NCBI GenBank assembly: GCA_963576725.1
Contig: OY755241.1
Span: forward strand, 25,146,449 to 25,210,448
Source: Azorinus chamasolen
Lineage: Eukaryota > Mollusca > Bivalvia > Cardiida > Solecurtidae
Direction: 5' to 3'
DNA: 64,000 bases
The notes under the pieces are model-generated. The model worked only from the letters and a program-made list of their open reading frames with translations, made no database searches and had not been told where the DNA came from. A program made the position numbers and the translations under genes. Shown here piece by piece: positions 21,804-33,545 of this stretch (within the stretch, counting starts at the first letter, position 1; each line of letters starts with the position of its first letter).

Positions 21804-22850
21804 TTAATATGGTACGCCCTCACTGCCTTATTTGTATAACTATCATGATGTAACAAGGAATGTTTCTTATATGCATATATTTTGTCATGATATGTTACCT
21901 GCTCTTCTGTATATGCTGCTGTTGTTTCATTATATGGTGTGGTTACGTCGTTATGTTATGTGTTTTTTTCTTTATATGGTACCGTTATGTTTTTATATGG
22001 TAGGGTTACTGAAATATATAGTAGGATTATTTCAATATATGACATGATTATTTGAAGGTATGATACAGTTAATTATATATATGCTAGTGTTAATTTACTA
22101 TATACTGTTATTCAGTTATATGAAAGAGTTTCAGAAGGACATTATGTAGTTACATGTATTTCGTGATGGACTATCTTTAATTTGATATATTTTACTGTTG
22201 TTTCGTTATATGTAGTAGTAACTTCTTTATGTCATTGGGTGTTTTCAATATGTTTCATGGTTATCTTAATATAAAATAGTGTTAGTTTTATATGTATTTA
22301 TGTTGTTTGGTTATATGATGTGACAACTTCATTATGTCATGTGGTGTTTTCAATGTATTGTATGGTTATCTTAATATATGACACCTGTACTTCTGTATAT
22401 GTAACAGCTGTTTCATTATATGATGTGGAATCTTCGTTATGTTATGTGGTTGTTTCTTTATATTGTACCGTTATGTTCTTATATGGTAGGGTTACTTAAA
22501 TATATAGTAGGATTATTTCAATATATGACGTGATTATTTGAATATATGATATAGTTAATTAACCATATGCATATATTTTGTCATGATATGTTACCTGTAC
22601 TTCCGTTTATGTTACAGTTGTCTCATTATATGATGTGGTAACTTCGTTATGTTATGTGTTTTTTTTCTTTATATGGTACCGTTATGTTCTTATATGGTAG
22701 GGTTACTTAAACATATAATAGGATTATTTCAATGTATGACATGATTATTTGAATATATGATATAGTTAATCAATTATGTGCAAATATTTTGTCATGATAT
22801 GTTACTTTTATCCCTGTATATAACTTTTTAATGCTTTGGTACTGAAACAT
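21804..22850 (+). repeat. AT-rich TATATGGTA repeat block, left
   Basis: Phrases such as TTATATGGTAGGGTTACT, AGGATTATTTCAATATATGA and TTTTGTCATGATATGTTACC recur near 21995, 22482 and 22693. The outer edge (ACTGCCTTATTTGTATAACT) is inverted at about 33260-33279. No coding sign. Confidence 0.75.
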
Positions 22851-22980
22851 TGATACTTTGTTACGTTTTGTCATTATTTGGTAGTGTTTAATAATCGGTG
22901 CATCTCGGGTTTGATCCATTTGCCGAGAGTCTGAGCGCTGCTATATTTAGATTAGGCTCAATATAGAGCATGTCCAAAAT

Positions 22981-23030
22981 CCGGTGTAACGAAGTAAAGT
23001 GACCCCCATAGAATATTGACCCCCCGGTCA
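22981..23030 (+). repeat. Left inverted end of the 6.65-kb element
   Basis: Begins CCGGTGTAACGAAGTAAAGT. GACCCC motifs repeat immediately inside (to about 23130), as subterminal transposase-binding repeats often do. Confidence 0.8.
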
Positions 23031-24289
23031 CTATTCTTCAGAAAAAGCGACCCCTTTCTGAAAAATATTGACTCCCCTCTGAAAAATAGTGACCCTCTCC
23101 GCGATATCTATAAAATATTGACCCCCGCCCCAACTATTACTAACAAATTAGTAACCATTGCAAATAGTTGAATACCTAATATTGTTGCGGCTGCAGTTTT
23201 GTTTTTGTTGTTGTTGCTGCAGCATCGGGTGGGTGGGTATGTGTGTGTGTGGTGTGTGGTAGCGTGGGGGGGGGGGGGTTAATTTAACGGAAAAACTTTA
23301 TTATTTAGAAACTGTCAATATTTTGAAAAATGTTGACACTAGCAGAAGAGTGATAGAGGGTGTGAAAGTAGTAGTTGTATTAGTAGAAGTAGTGGTAATA
23401 TAACTTATTTTAAGGGGACATTTACAATGCATTTTGAGTATAACAACCTTTTCTGTGCGATCTAATAAATGGTTCTATACTTTTAACAGCGACCGACCTT
23501 ACTTGTCAAATCATGTTTTTAAATCTTTACTGTAAGTAAACTCTTCTTTTTATAAAGGCAAATACTACTACTTGTGTATTGTATTTTGTACCCTTTAGTA
23601 ATAATTCACAATATAAACGAACACAAACGCAAATTAAGTTCAATTGAATATAAAAGGATAAAAGTTGACGATTAATCTCAGTCTGATTGACAAACTGTTT
23701 TGAAACTCAACAGGTGCTGATATTTTCGATGTCATACATTTGACTTACTAGGCAGCCACAAATAGGTGACGAACACACAAGGAAAACTATATTCTCTAGG
23801 TTATGTTATGAATAGAATATAAGACTCGTGTTCGTGATTTATTGGATATATTAAACTCGTCCTTTTAGACAAAAATAAACACACAACAAATCCTTGATGT
23901 GTGGTTTTCTACAAAGCTCGTTTAAAATAAAAGTAAAAACATTATGAACAACTAATCTAATGTTTATTATCTGCAGAGGAAAATGGCCTGTTGCAAATGT
24001 ACACACTATATTGCTATGGTATATTTCACACCTGCTTGACCTTTTATATAAGAAAATCAACAGCATCTCTTCGACAATAATTGACAAAATTCTCTATAAA
24101 TGGAATTGTATTCCGATGTTGTGTAGGGGTGTGTGAATGTGTGAGTGCGTGCGGAAGGGTGTTTATTTATAAGTGATTGTGTACGTGCATGTGCGTGTGT
24201 GTGTGTGTGCATGCGCGCGCGTGTGCGTGCCTGCTTGTGTGCGTGTGTGATATTCTGTACGAACAATGATTACAAGTCGTATTACTTGG

Positions 24290-27200
24290 CGTCCATTGCG
24301 CGCATTGGTCATGATATATTAAACGGGGCTCAAAATGATATTACTAGGGGTCACACATCTGTAACAATTATGACCAAGGTTAAATATTTTTTTCGAAATA
24401 CGTGAAACCCTTTCTTTAAAGTATACATGAGGCAAATTAAAGTTGCTGGTGTTGTTCAAAATATCGCGAAGGTGGGCCAAAGCATTATTACCGGGGATCA
24501 CTATTGTTTAAAAAATACTGACCGGGGTTCGATATTCTTCAGAAAAAAATGACACCCATCCTTTCTACAACATACTTCAGTTCAATTAGCATTGGGCGCA
24601 TTGGTCATTATATAATATACGGGGCTAAAAATAATCTATGAAAGGGGGTCACTACATCTGTAAGAATTATAACCAAGGTTAAATATTTTTCGAGTAAAGT
24701 TAAACCCTTTCCTTAAATTATACTGGAGATAGATTTGAGTTTCAGGGAGTTGTTTAACATATCATGAATGTGTGTCAAAGCACTATGACCGGGGTCGCTA
24801 TTTTTTAAAAAATACTGACCGGGAGTCAGTATTCTTCAGAAAATGTGACCCCCTATGTACACAATGATTGGGTTCAATTAACATTGTGCGTATTAGTCTA
24901 GTATAATAAACACGGTCAAAATGCAATGACTGGGGTAACTACATCTACAAGAATTATGACAAAGGAAACGGTATTTTTCGATTAACGTGAACCCCCTTTT
25001 TTAAAAATAAATAAATACTAGAGTTGTTTAACATACCATGAACGTGAATCATACATTTAATATCGGGTTCACTATTTTTGACAATATACTGACCGGGGTC
25101 GATATTCTTCAGAAAATATGACCCACTATGTACAAAATACTTATGGGTCACTACATCTGTAAGAATTATGACCAGGGTTAAATAAAAATCGAGTAAAGTT
25201 GAACCCTTTCTTAAATTATACTGGAGGTAGATTAAATGAAAAAGTAATAAAGTCAAGCAGGAAAAGACACACACATAAGTTCGCGGGAGCTGTTCAACAT
25301 ATCATGAACGTGCGACAAAGCACAGTTACCGGGGGTCACTATTTTTTTTAAAAAAATACTGACCGGGGGTCGATATTCTTCAGAAAATGTGACCCCCTAT
25401 GTACAAAATACTTTGGTTCAATTAGCATGGCACGCATTAGCCACGATATGATAAACACGGCTGAACTTGCTATGACCGGGGGTCACTACATCTGTAAGAA
25501 TTGTGACTAAGGTTAAATAGTTTACGAGTAAAGTTAAACCCTTTCTTTAAATTAAACTGGAGGTAGATTAAGTTCGCGGGAACTGTTCAACATATCATGA
25601 ACGATTAAACGTGTGTCAAAGCACTATGACCGGGGGTCGCTACTTTTCAAAATTACTGATCGGGGTCGATATTCTTCAAAAAATGTGACTCCCTATGTAC
25701 AAAATACTTGGGTTCAATAAGCATTGCGCGATTTAGCACGGCTGAAATTGCTATGACCAGGGGTCACTATAACTGTAAGAATTATGACCAAGGTTAAATA
25801 TTTTACGAGTAAAGTTAAACCCTTTCTTTAAATTATACTGGAGGTAGATTAAGTTCGCAGGAGCTGTCCAACATATAATAAACGTGTGTCAAAGCACTAT
25901 GACAGAAGGTCGCTATATTTTGAAAAATAATGACGGGGGTCGATATTCCTCATAAAATGTGACCCCCAATGTACAAAAAATTTGGGTTCAATTAGTATGG
26001 CGCGCATTAGCCATGCTATAATAAACACGGCTGAAATTGCTATAACCGGAGGTCACTGCATCTTTTACCACTGTATTTGCCATCGCGGTTGTTGTAGATT
26101 AGTCGGAGTTGGGATACGTTTATTTACACTGTTTGTCTTTTTTTCAGGGTGGGGATGGAATAAGTGTGAGATTGGGCGCCCATAAACCAGTTTAACCCCC
26201 CCCCCCCGTGGCATTTGTCACTGACCATTCCAAGGCGGTACTTCCATCTTCCCCCTATTGTTTGTTTCTTATGTCCGTGCGTCACTTTGTGTCTTTTATA
26301 TTCATGTACATTTGCTGTTTGTCGTTGTGGTGCTGTTTGGGCGGTTGTGTGTTTTGTATGCGTTGTTTCCTGAATGCCTCATACATATACTTATATCATG
26401 AACGTGTGTCAAAGCACTATTTTTAAAAAATACTGACCGGGGGTCGATATTCTTCAGGTAATGTGACCCCCTATGTACAAGATATAAAATATAGTTTACG
26501 AGTAAAGTTAAACCCTTTCTTTAAATTATACTGGAGGTAGATTACGTTCGCGGGAACTGTTCAACATATCATAAACATGTGTCAAAGCACTATGACAGGG
26601 GTCGCTATTTTTTAAGAAATACTGATCGGGGTTCGATATTCTTCAGAAAATGTGACCCCATATGTACAAAATACTTGGGTTCAATTAGTATTGCGCGCTT
26701 TAGTCATGATGGAATAAACACGACTGAAATTGCTATGACGGGGGTCACTAAATCTGTAAGAATTATGACACAGGTTAAATAAAATCGAGTAAAGTTAAAA
26801 TCTTTCTTAAATTATACTGGAGGTAGATTAAGTTCGCAGGGAGTTGTTTAACATATCATGAACGTGTGTCAAAGCACTATGACCGGGGGTCGCTATTTTT
26901 TTTAAAAAATACTGACCGGGGTCGATATTCTTCAGAAAACGTGACCCCCTATGTACAAAATACTTGGGTTCATTTAGTATTGCGCGCTTTAGTCAAGATA
27001 GGATAAACACGACTGAAATTGCTATGACCGGGTGTCACTACATCTGTAAGAATTATGACAAAGGTTAAATAAAATCGAGTAAAGTTAAACTCTTTCTTAA
27101 ATTATACTAGCAGTAGATTAAAAATTCTTAAGGGTGGTGTGGTGATCCCCCGAAAGCAAAATTTGCAAAACAAAAAGAGAAAATTGCAGACTCGATTTTA

Positions 27201-28275
27201 TTGAGTCTGTTCATGAGCAGTAATTGAAAGTGCAACACTGCTCACGCCCCCTAACACCGGCTTAAGCGGTATTCAATTTTCAGAACAAGAAGTACTGAAA
27301 TTTATGATCTCGAAGGATCAGAAGGTATAACAACACTGAGAATGAAGTACGGGGCGACGTTTTACGGCCGCCACACAAGCACTTAACACCTGCTGTTGTG
27401 AAGATTATAAATTCTGAAGGGTGGTGATCCCCCGAAAGAATAAATTGCAACACAAAAAGAGAAAATTGCAGACTCGGTTTTATTGCGTCTGTTCATGAGC
27501 AGTAATTGAAAGTGCAACACTGCTAAGTTCGCGGGAACTGTTCAACATATCATGAACGTGTGTCAAAGCACTATGACCGGGGGTCGCTATTTTTTTAAAA
27601 ATACTGACCGGGGGTCGATATTCTTCAGAAAATGTGACCCCATATGTACAAAATACTTGGGTTCAATTAGTATTGCGCGCTTTAGTCATGATAGGATAAA
27701 CACGACTGAAATTGCTATGACCGGGTGTCACTACATCTGTAAGAATTATGACACAGGTTAAATAAAATCGAGTAAAGTTAAACTCTTTCTTAAATTATAC
27801 TGGCGGTAGATTAAGTTCGCAGGGAGTTGTTCAACATATCATGAACGTGTATCAAAGCACTATGACCGGGGGCGCTATGTTTTAAAAAATACTGACTGGG
27901 GGTCGATATTCTTCAGAAAATGTGACCCCCTATGTACAAAATACTTGGGTTCAATTAGCAAGGCGCGCATTAGCCATGATATGATAAACAGGGCTGAAAT
28001 TTTGCTATGACCGGGGGTCACTACATCTGTAACAATTATGACCAAGGTTAAATAGTTTACGAGTAAAGTTAAACCCTTTCTTTAAATTATACAGGAGGTA
28101 GATTAAAGTCGCGGGAACTGTTCAACATATAATTAACGTGTGTCTGTCAAAGCACTATGACCGGGGGTCGCTATTTTTTAAAAAATACTGACCGGGGGTC
28201 GATATTCTTCAGAAAATGTGACCCCCTATGTACAAAATACTTGGGTTCAATTAGTATTGCGCGCTTTAGTCATGA
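24290..28275 (+). repeat. Tandem array of ~290-bp units with GACCGGGGGTC motifs
   Basis: The marker phrase CAAAGCACTATGACCGGG or a close variant occurs near 24478, 24778, 25316, 25617, 25889, 26412, 26585, 26872, 27567, 27855 and 28150. Periods are mostly 272-301 bp. Each unit has up to three GACCGGGG(G)TC motifs, GTGACCCCCTATGTACAAAA, a GCGCGC(T/A)TTAG(T/C)CATGAT block and a GTAAAGTTAAAC block. Interruptions lie at about 26060-26400 and 27127-27523. Short open frames recur with the unit and are not genes. Confidence 0.85.
27127..27523 (-). repeat. 284-bp repeat, ~1.4 inverted copies inside the array
   Basis: Reverse-complement copies of the 3582-4413 repeat (ACGGGGCGACGTTTTACGGC, GCTCACGCCCCCTAACACC). 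They interrupt an array unit exactly between GGTAGATTA and AAGTTCGCGGG, which are joined in other units. Confidence 0.85.
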
Positions 28276-28662
28276 CAGGTAGATAGGTAGATAGTTAGAT
28301 AGTAGTAGTATAAGTAGTAGTAGTAGTATAGGTAGTAGTATAGGTAGTAGTAGTATAGGATGTAGTAGTATAGGTAGTAGTAGTAGTAGGTAGTAGGAAG
28401 TAGGAATAGTAGTAGTAGCAGTTGTAGCAGCAGCTGCAGCGGCAGTAGTAAGTGGGTGGGTTTGTGGGTGGTTGGGTTTGTGCTTTGGTGGATGGCTGGG
28501 TTTTGGGTGGGTGGGTGGGTGGGTTATTGGGTAGATAGGTAGGTAGGTAGGTAATAGTAGTAGTAGGAGGAGGATGAGGAGTAGGAATATGAGTAGGAGG
28601 AGTAGTATGTGTAGTAGTGGGATTAATAGCAGTAGTAGTAGTAGTAGTAGTGGCAGTAATTA

Positions 28663-28733
<71 letters not shown>

Positions 28734-28743
28734 ATAATAATAA

Positions 28744-28808
<65 letters not shown>

Positions 28809-28815
28809 CTAGTGA
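28275..28815 (+). repeat. (TAG)n and GGGT microsatellites
   Basis: Long TAG/AGT trinucleotide tracts (28300-28420, 28620-28808) flank a GGGT-rich stretch. GGGTGGGTGGGTGGGTGGG at 28505-28523 is a textbook G-quadruplex pattern. Poly-Ser, poly-Val and poly-Thr frames here are artefacts. Confidence 0.85.
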
Positions 28816-29199
28816 CGGTGATGGTGGTGGTAGACGAAGCAAACATAACAGCAACAGCAAATATTATTTCCCATTTCGCTAAAATAATTCAAAAGGCATG
28901 ATGTCGAACCCCTATGTTGCCTCACTGGGATAAGATTTATTTCAATTAATTTCAATAGGTGATAAATTACAAATGTTTTCAAAATATGGATATGATATAT
29001 GGCATTGCACACAGCATTGACCATACGAAAATTCACTGCCAAGTGAAGTTTTTTTTAGTTTTACAGTGAATGACACAGTTTTCCGTCCACGAAATTTTAA
29101 GTTAGAACTTAGATTATTGAAATTTTAACAGCTATATACGTCAGATAGAAGTCAATACAACATTTTACAATTTATTAAGTGATCTCTTTATATATGCAT

Positions 29200-29435
29200 G
29201 CTGGTACATGTGCTCCTGCGTGCGCGTGAGTGCGTGCGTGAGTGTTGGTGTGCGTTCATGTATGCGAGTGTTTCTAAGTGTATGTGTAAGTATCGGTATA
29301 TGTGCGTGCGTGCGTGCATATGTGTACCGGTATGTGTGCGTGCATGCGTGCGTGTGTGTAATTGTGTATGTACATGCGTGTTGTGTGTGTGCGAGTGTGT
29401 GTGCGTGCGTGCGCAGGCGTGCGGGTGTATGTTTT
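29200..29435 (+). repeat. TGCG/TGTG low-complexity tract
   Basis: Imperfect purine-pyrimidine alternation (GTGCGTGCGTG). A similar shorter tract is at 24120-24250. Both lie inside the 6.65-kb element and may adopt Z-DNA. His/Thr- and Cys/Val-rich frames here are artefacts. Confidence 0.7.
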
Positions 29436-29579
29436 GTTGAAACAAAGACAGGGAGTCACTATTCTATGGGGGTCACAAATCTTCGTAAGGGGTCAGTTTT
29501 CTTCGTGTGCAGGGGTCGTAATATTATGACCGGGGGTCAAAATACTATGACCGGGGTGTCACTATTTTTTAAAAAATAC

Positions 29580-29629
29580 TGACCGGGGGGTCAGTATTCT
29601 ATGGGGGTCACTTTACTTCGTTACACCGG
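29580..29629 (-). repeat. Right inverted end of the 6.65-kb element
   Basis: Ends ACTTTACTTCGTTACACCGG, the inverse of 22981. GGGGTC motifs crowd its inner side (29450-29580). Confidence 0.8.
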
Positions 29630-29902
29630 CACTGCAGAATTAAGTTCGGTATTTTTCTATCTCGACTTTTAAAACAGATTTATTTCTGAATGTAATACCT
29701 ATGTACGGTAACACCAATTAAAAATTTCAGAAACTGTCCAATACGGACACACACATGTTTTTCGGTAAATGTAAATTATTTTCTTTGCCGATTTGCGGTT
29801 TACAAACGGTAACGGTCCTACTAAATACCACTAAGTACCACAAAGTACCACTAAGAGACCACAAAGTATCACAAAGTACAAAAGATCAGACGGCTCCTAA
29901 AG

Positions 29903-30113
29903 GGTCGCCTTTATACGTATTTGCAAACAGAGTAGACCCAGGTCAGAAGGCTCCTGTAGGAACCGTCTGATCAGGGTCTGCTCTGTTTGCTTAAGATATA
30001 ATATGGATATGATTGTACAGTTTCTGCCATGACCGACCATTCCTGTGTCCATGTGCTATTATAACAGTTAATGTACTTAATATTCATGAGCTCATTGTTC
30101 ATGGAGTAAATGG
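29903..30113 (+). mobile_element. MITE family B, 5'-shortened
   Basis: GCAAACAGAGTAGACCCAGG, GGCTCCTGTAGGAACC and GTCTGCTCTGTTTGCTTA form the centre. The right half runs to GGAGTAAATGG before TTAA (30114-30117). The left end is missing. Confidence 0.7.
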
Positions 30114-30145
30114 TTAAAACTTCTCAATTCTTCTTTAGTAGTTTA

Positions 30146-30213
30146 GTAGCGGCCGAGTGGTTATGGTCTTTGACTGACAATCACTTAGCCCCACAACTGT
30201 GGTTCGAATCCAG
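30146..30213 (+). repeat. tRNA-derived SINE head fragment
   Basis: GCGGCCGAGTGGTTATGG fits box A and GGTTCGAATCC fits box B. It is the same head as in the complete SINE at 42402-42693. After the B box the sequence switches to the right half of a MITE palindrome (GATCTGGGTCTACTCTCTTTG), so the piece is chimeric. Confidence 0.65.
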
Positions 30214-30281
30214 ATCTGATCTGGGTCTACTCTCTTTGCAAAGGTATAGAAGAACGCAATATTTGACTTGTATCGGCTTAA

Positions 30282-30528
30282 CCCTTTCCTTCATATGAAC
30301 GTGTTTTCACATTTTTGCAAACAGAGTAGATCCTGATTAAACAGCTCCTATAGGAGCCGTCTGATCAGGGTCGACCTGCTCTGTTTGCCAACGGAAGTTT
30401 GAAATATCTGTTTCTTTACTTTAAAAAATGGCTACAATGTTCTACCATTCATATTACGTTGCAACTGTTTTTTCCATAAATATTCAGTAGGTATGGTCAG
30501 TTGGAATAAACATAAAACAGGGAAAAGG
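30282..30528 (-). mobile_element. TTAA-flanked MITE, family A
   Basis: TTAA at 30278-30281 and 30529-30532. Read on the minus strand: CCTTTTCCCTGTTTTATG, AATATTTATGG, then the palindrome GCAAACAGAGCAGG ... GGCTCCTATAGGAGC(C/T), and GAAAACACGTTCATATGAAGG. Confidence 0.85.
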
Positions 30529-30676
30529 TTAATACAGGGCGAACTTCATGCAGAAATATCTCAGAATGCCCTGCTTTAGTGGTTGTTATTGAGGGTCAAT
30601 TTGGTGATACACTGTTTTACAAGGACTCTGTGACCAGATGAGACACATAGTAACACATCGGTCTCTTGGGGTTGAA

Positions 30677-30918
30677 CCCTTTCCCTGTTCTATGTTTATT
30701 CCAAATTTCAGTACCTACTGAATATTCATTAAGAAAATAGTTAAAAAGAATTTTTGAAGGTGGAACATTATAGACATTTTAGAAAGTAAAGACACGGATC
30801 TATCAAATTCTAATAGCAAACAGAGTAGACCCTGATCAGACGGCTCCTCTAGGAGCCGTCTGATCTGGGTCTACTCTGTTTGCAAATGTGTGAAAACACG
30901 TTTGTATGAGGGAAAGGG
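30677..30918 (+). mobile_element. MITE family A
   Basis: A good full-length copy (CCCTTTCCCTGTTCTATG to ATGAGGGAAAGGG) with centre GGCTCCTCTAGGAGCC. The right flank is TTAA (30919-30922). The left flank reads TGAA, a degraded copy. Confidence 0.85.
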
Positions 30919-31030
30919 TTAACATATTTGACACACTGACATAGCGCTTGAAAAATACGCGAATAAAGCTACATTAGATAATATTTACATTCGCCCTGCA
31001 ACGTCCTTATATAACCTTATTCTAAAAAGA

Positions 31031-31264
31031 AAGTTGCATAACCTCATGAACACCGGAAGCACGTCATTAATTTCTTAAATATAAGAAATACAATGGAATA
31101 TAAATATAAGAAATAAATGACGTGCTCCCGGTGTTCATGGGTTATGCAACGCATAGCTTTACGAGCAAAGATTCACGTGAAGCCCTTCGGGCTTCACTAA
31201 CTTTGCTCGTAAAGCTATGCGTTGCATAACCTCATGAACACCGGAAGCACGTCATTCATTTCTT
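31031..31264. repeat. Compound palindrome, three arms and two hairpins
   Basis: A 44-bp arm (GTTGCATAACCTCATGAACA, CCGGAAGCACGTCATT) occurs at 31032-31075, inverted at 31106-31150 and direct again at 31222-31264. Between the last two is GCATAGCTTTACGAGCAAAG with its inverse around GTGAAGCCCTTCGGGCTTCAC. Neighbouring pairs can form alternative cruciforms. Function unknown. Confidence 0.8.
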
Positions 31265-31404
31265 AATTGAAATGCACTGTTGCTGCCTGCTAGCATATGG
31301 AAAGGTTTATGATTTTAGTTTGGAGAATTTTAATACAGCATAGTTCATATCAGCTTACTGAGGGTTTAATAACTTAATAAGTGGCTAAGGTGATTCTGAT
31401 TTTT

Positions 31405-31690
31405 ACTTTACCTTTTCATATAACTGAATAACAGCATATAGTAAATCAACACTTGCATATAATTAATTAACAATATCATGTATTCAAATAATCGAGTCAT
31501 ATATTGAAACAATCCTACTTTATATTTAAGTAACCCTAGTACCCTACCATATACATGTAAAACATAACGGTACCATATAAAGAAACAACCACATAACATA
31601 ACGAAGTTACCACGTCATATACTTAACTAACTGTAACATAAACAGAAGTACAAGTAACATATCATGACAAAATATATGCATATAATTAAT
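31405..31690 (-). repeat. AT-rich TATATGGTA repeat block, inverted fragment
   Basis: Reverse-complement copy of phrases in 21804-22850 (TACCATATAAAGAAACAACC, ACATATCATGACAAAATATA). Confidence 0.7.
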
Positions 31691-31699
31691 TAACTATAT

Positions 31700-32430
31700 T
31701 TTGCTTACCAGTGAACTGGGTCGTGTAATATATGGGCAGTGGGCAGGTTAAGCATGTACGGTCCGATGCAGCATCGCGTGTCTCAGTCAGTTTCGATTTG
31801 TCCGATATGATTCATTTCCATTGCAGCCGGTGGGATAGATAGACGAAAAATAAAGATCTCATCCAATTTTTTATGGACTTCTAGGGAATCCCCTTGCTGT
31901 TGTACATGCGGGTGTTGTGTCAGCCGGATTCCAATGAGGATACCCTAGATACCCTCTTTAGTTTAACTTTGACTGGGCTTTTCGGGTTCCCATAATAGGA
32001 CATTTTACTCTGTAATTAAATTTCGGATATACCCTATTACAACTCCGTTAAAATACGGATTATCCTTTGTGTGCTCCCTCATTGCCATGGCGGGTCGAAT
32101 AGTGTTTGACTGGGGTGCATATTGCGCGTATATTACAGTTGTTTATTTGTATTACTTAGTTTATATGCATGAATTTCAAATTGATCTGTTCTGTTACCCA
32201 ATTTTCCAGCAATATTTTATGTGTAGTGCTGTATGCCAAAAAATGTACCCAATTCTGTTGGGTCTGGGTCAAAATTGTGTGACGTAGTGGCATTGTGCAT
32301 AGAATGTTACATGTTCTAAATAAATTCTTTTTTATTATTATTCTTATCTATATATATAAGTATTGAATATATTTTAATTTTAAATGTTCTATAATTACAC
32401 TTTGAATATACCATGTTTTGTATATAAAAT
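31700..32430. other. Intergenic, nothing recognised
   Basis: No repeat family or convincing frame. The open frame at 32069-32287 lacks any recognisable domain. Confidence 0.5.
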
Positions 32431-32437
32431 GTATCTA

Positions 32438-32835
32438 TGTGAAGCGCTTTTGAACGCACATATCCTGTGTGAAAAGAGCGCTATATAAATGTGGTATAAT
32501 AATAATAATCAAGTTTTGTTAATACAGATTATTCTAATTTGTGATATTGATTAGCATGGCTTTCAGTCAACTTGTCTGTATCAAGTTTGTTAATACAGTT
32601 TATGCTATTCCTTGTGGATAGTGATTTCATATATTGTATATATTATCTTTCACTGACCGGATGGAAAACCATGTAGTTCCTTCCGGCTAGCGATTTCATA
32701 TATGTTGTACATCTTTCATTGTCTGGATAGATAATTATGCGGATCGTTCCGGTTAGTGATTTCATCCATGTGAAGCGCTTTTGAACGCACATATCCAGTG
32801 TGAAAAGAGCGCTATATAAATGTGGTATAATAAAT
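32438..32835. repeat. Two copies of a GAAGCGCTTTTGAACGCACA block
   Basis: An 80-bp block ending GAGCGCTATATAAATGTGGT followed by ATAATAATAAT occurs at 32438-32517 and 32768-32840. It looks like a SINE/LINE 3' tail with an ATA-type end. Between them AGTGATTTCAT(C/A)(C/T)AT phrases recur three times. Confidence 0.55.
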
Positions 32836-32849
32836 GATATTAATAATAA

Positions 32850-33297
32850 TATATTCAAATAATCACGTCATATATTAAAATAATCCTATCATATATTAAA
32901 GTAACCCTACCATATAAAAACATAACGGTACCTAGCATAACGAAGTTACCACATCATATAATGAAACAACTGTAACATAAACGGAAGTACAGGTAACATA
33001 TCATGACAAAATATATGAATATAATTAATTTACTATATCATATATTCAAATAATCACGTCATATATTCAAATAATCCTACTTTATATTTAAGTAACCCTA
33101 CCATATAAGAACATAACAGTACCATATAAAGAAACAACCACATAACATCACGAAGATACCACATCGTATAATGAAACAGCTGTAACAAAAGCAGAAGAGC
33201 ATGTTACATTTTATGACAAAATATATGCATAAAAGAACCATTTCTTGTTACATCATGATAGTTATGCAAATAAGGCAGTTATTGCGTTCCTTACTTT
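32850..33297 (-). repeat. AT-rich TATATGGTA repeat block, right, inverted
   Basis: Reverse complement of 21804-22850. Its outer edge (CATCATGATAGTTATGCAAA then TAAGGCAGT, to 33279) is the inverse of the left outer edge, so both blocks end at the same point facing outward. Confidence 0.75.
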
Positions 33298-33436
33298 AAC
33301 ATCTAAACTATATTTTATTTATTACGAATCTATCGGTATGGTTTTAAATAATGTGCAGATAATCTAATTTGTGATATATAAGTGTAAATCACATGGAAGC
33401 TAGTGCATGTATATCTAAATGCACTTCGTACGTAAA

Positions 33437-33545
33437 ACCCTATACACCGAATACGCCTGTCTACGCCTTTGCAAACAGGGCTGACCATGATCAGACAGCT
33501 CCTGTAGGAGTCGTACGATAAAGGTCTGCTCTGTTTGCGTAAGAA
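33437..33545. mobile_element. MITE family B fragment
   Basis: CACCGAATACGCCTGTCTAC to GGTCTGCTCTGTTTGCGTAA, with centre AGCTCCTGTAGGAGTC. The right half is missing. Confidence 0.6.

Larger units (their letters stand above)
22981..29629. mobile_element. 6.65-kb element with inverted ends and satellite core
   Basis: The left end CCGGTGTAACGAAGTAAAGT, continuing GACCCCCATAGAATATTGAC and CCCCCGGTCA, is matched by its reverse complement at 29580-29629 with one difference. That gives about 50-bp inverted ends. Inside lie extra GACCCC/GGGGTC motifs near both ends, a tandem array (24290-28275), long microsatellites and no transposase-like frame. It is probably a large non-autonomous DNA transposon or foldback element. 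I saw no clear target duplication. Confidence 0.75.

Noticed and set aside
24290..28275. CRISPR-like array
   Set aside because: Repeats are about 290 bp and tandem with no unique short spacers, in eukaryotic DNA.
28295..28901. Long poly-Thr, poly-Ser, poly-Val and poly-Leu open frames on both strands
   Set aside because: They are translations of a TAG/AGT microsatellite, open in several frames at once, with no flanking domain.
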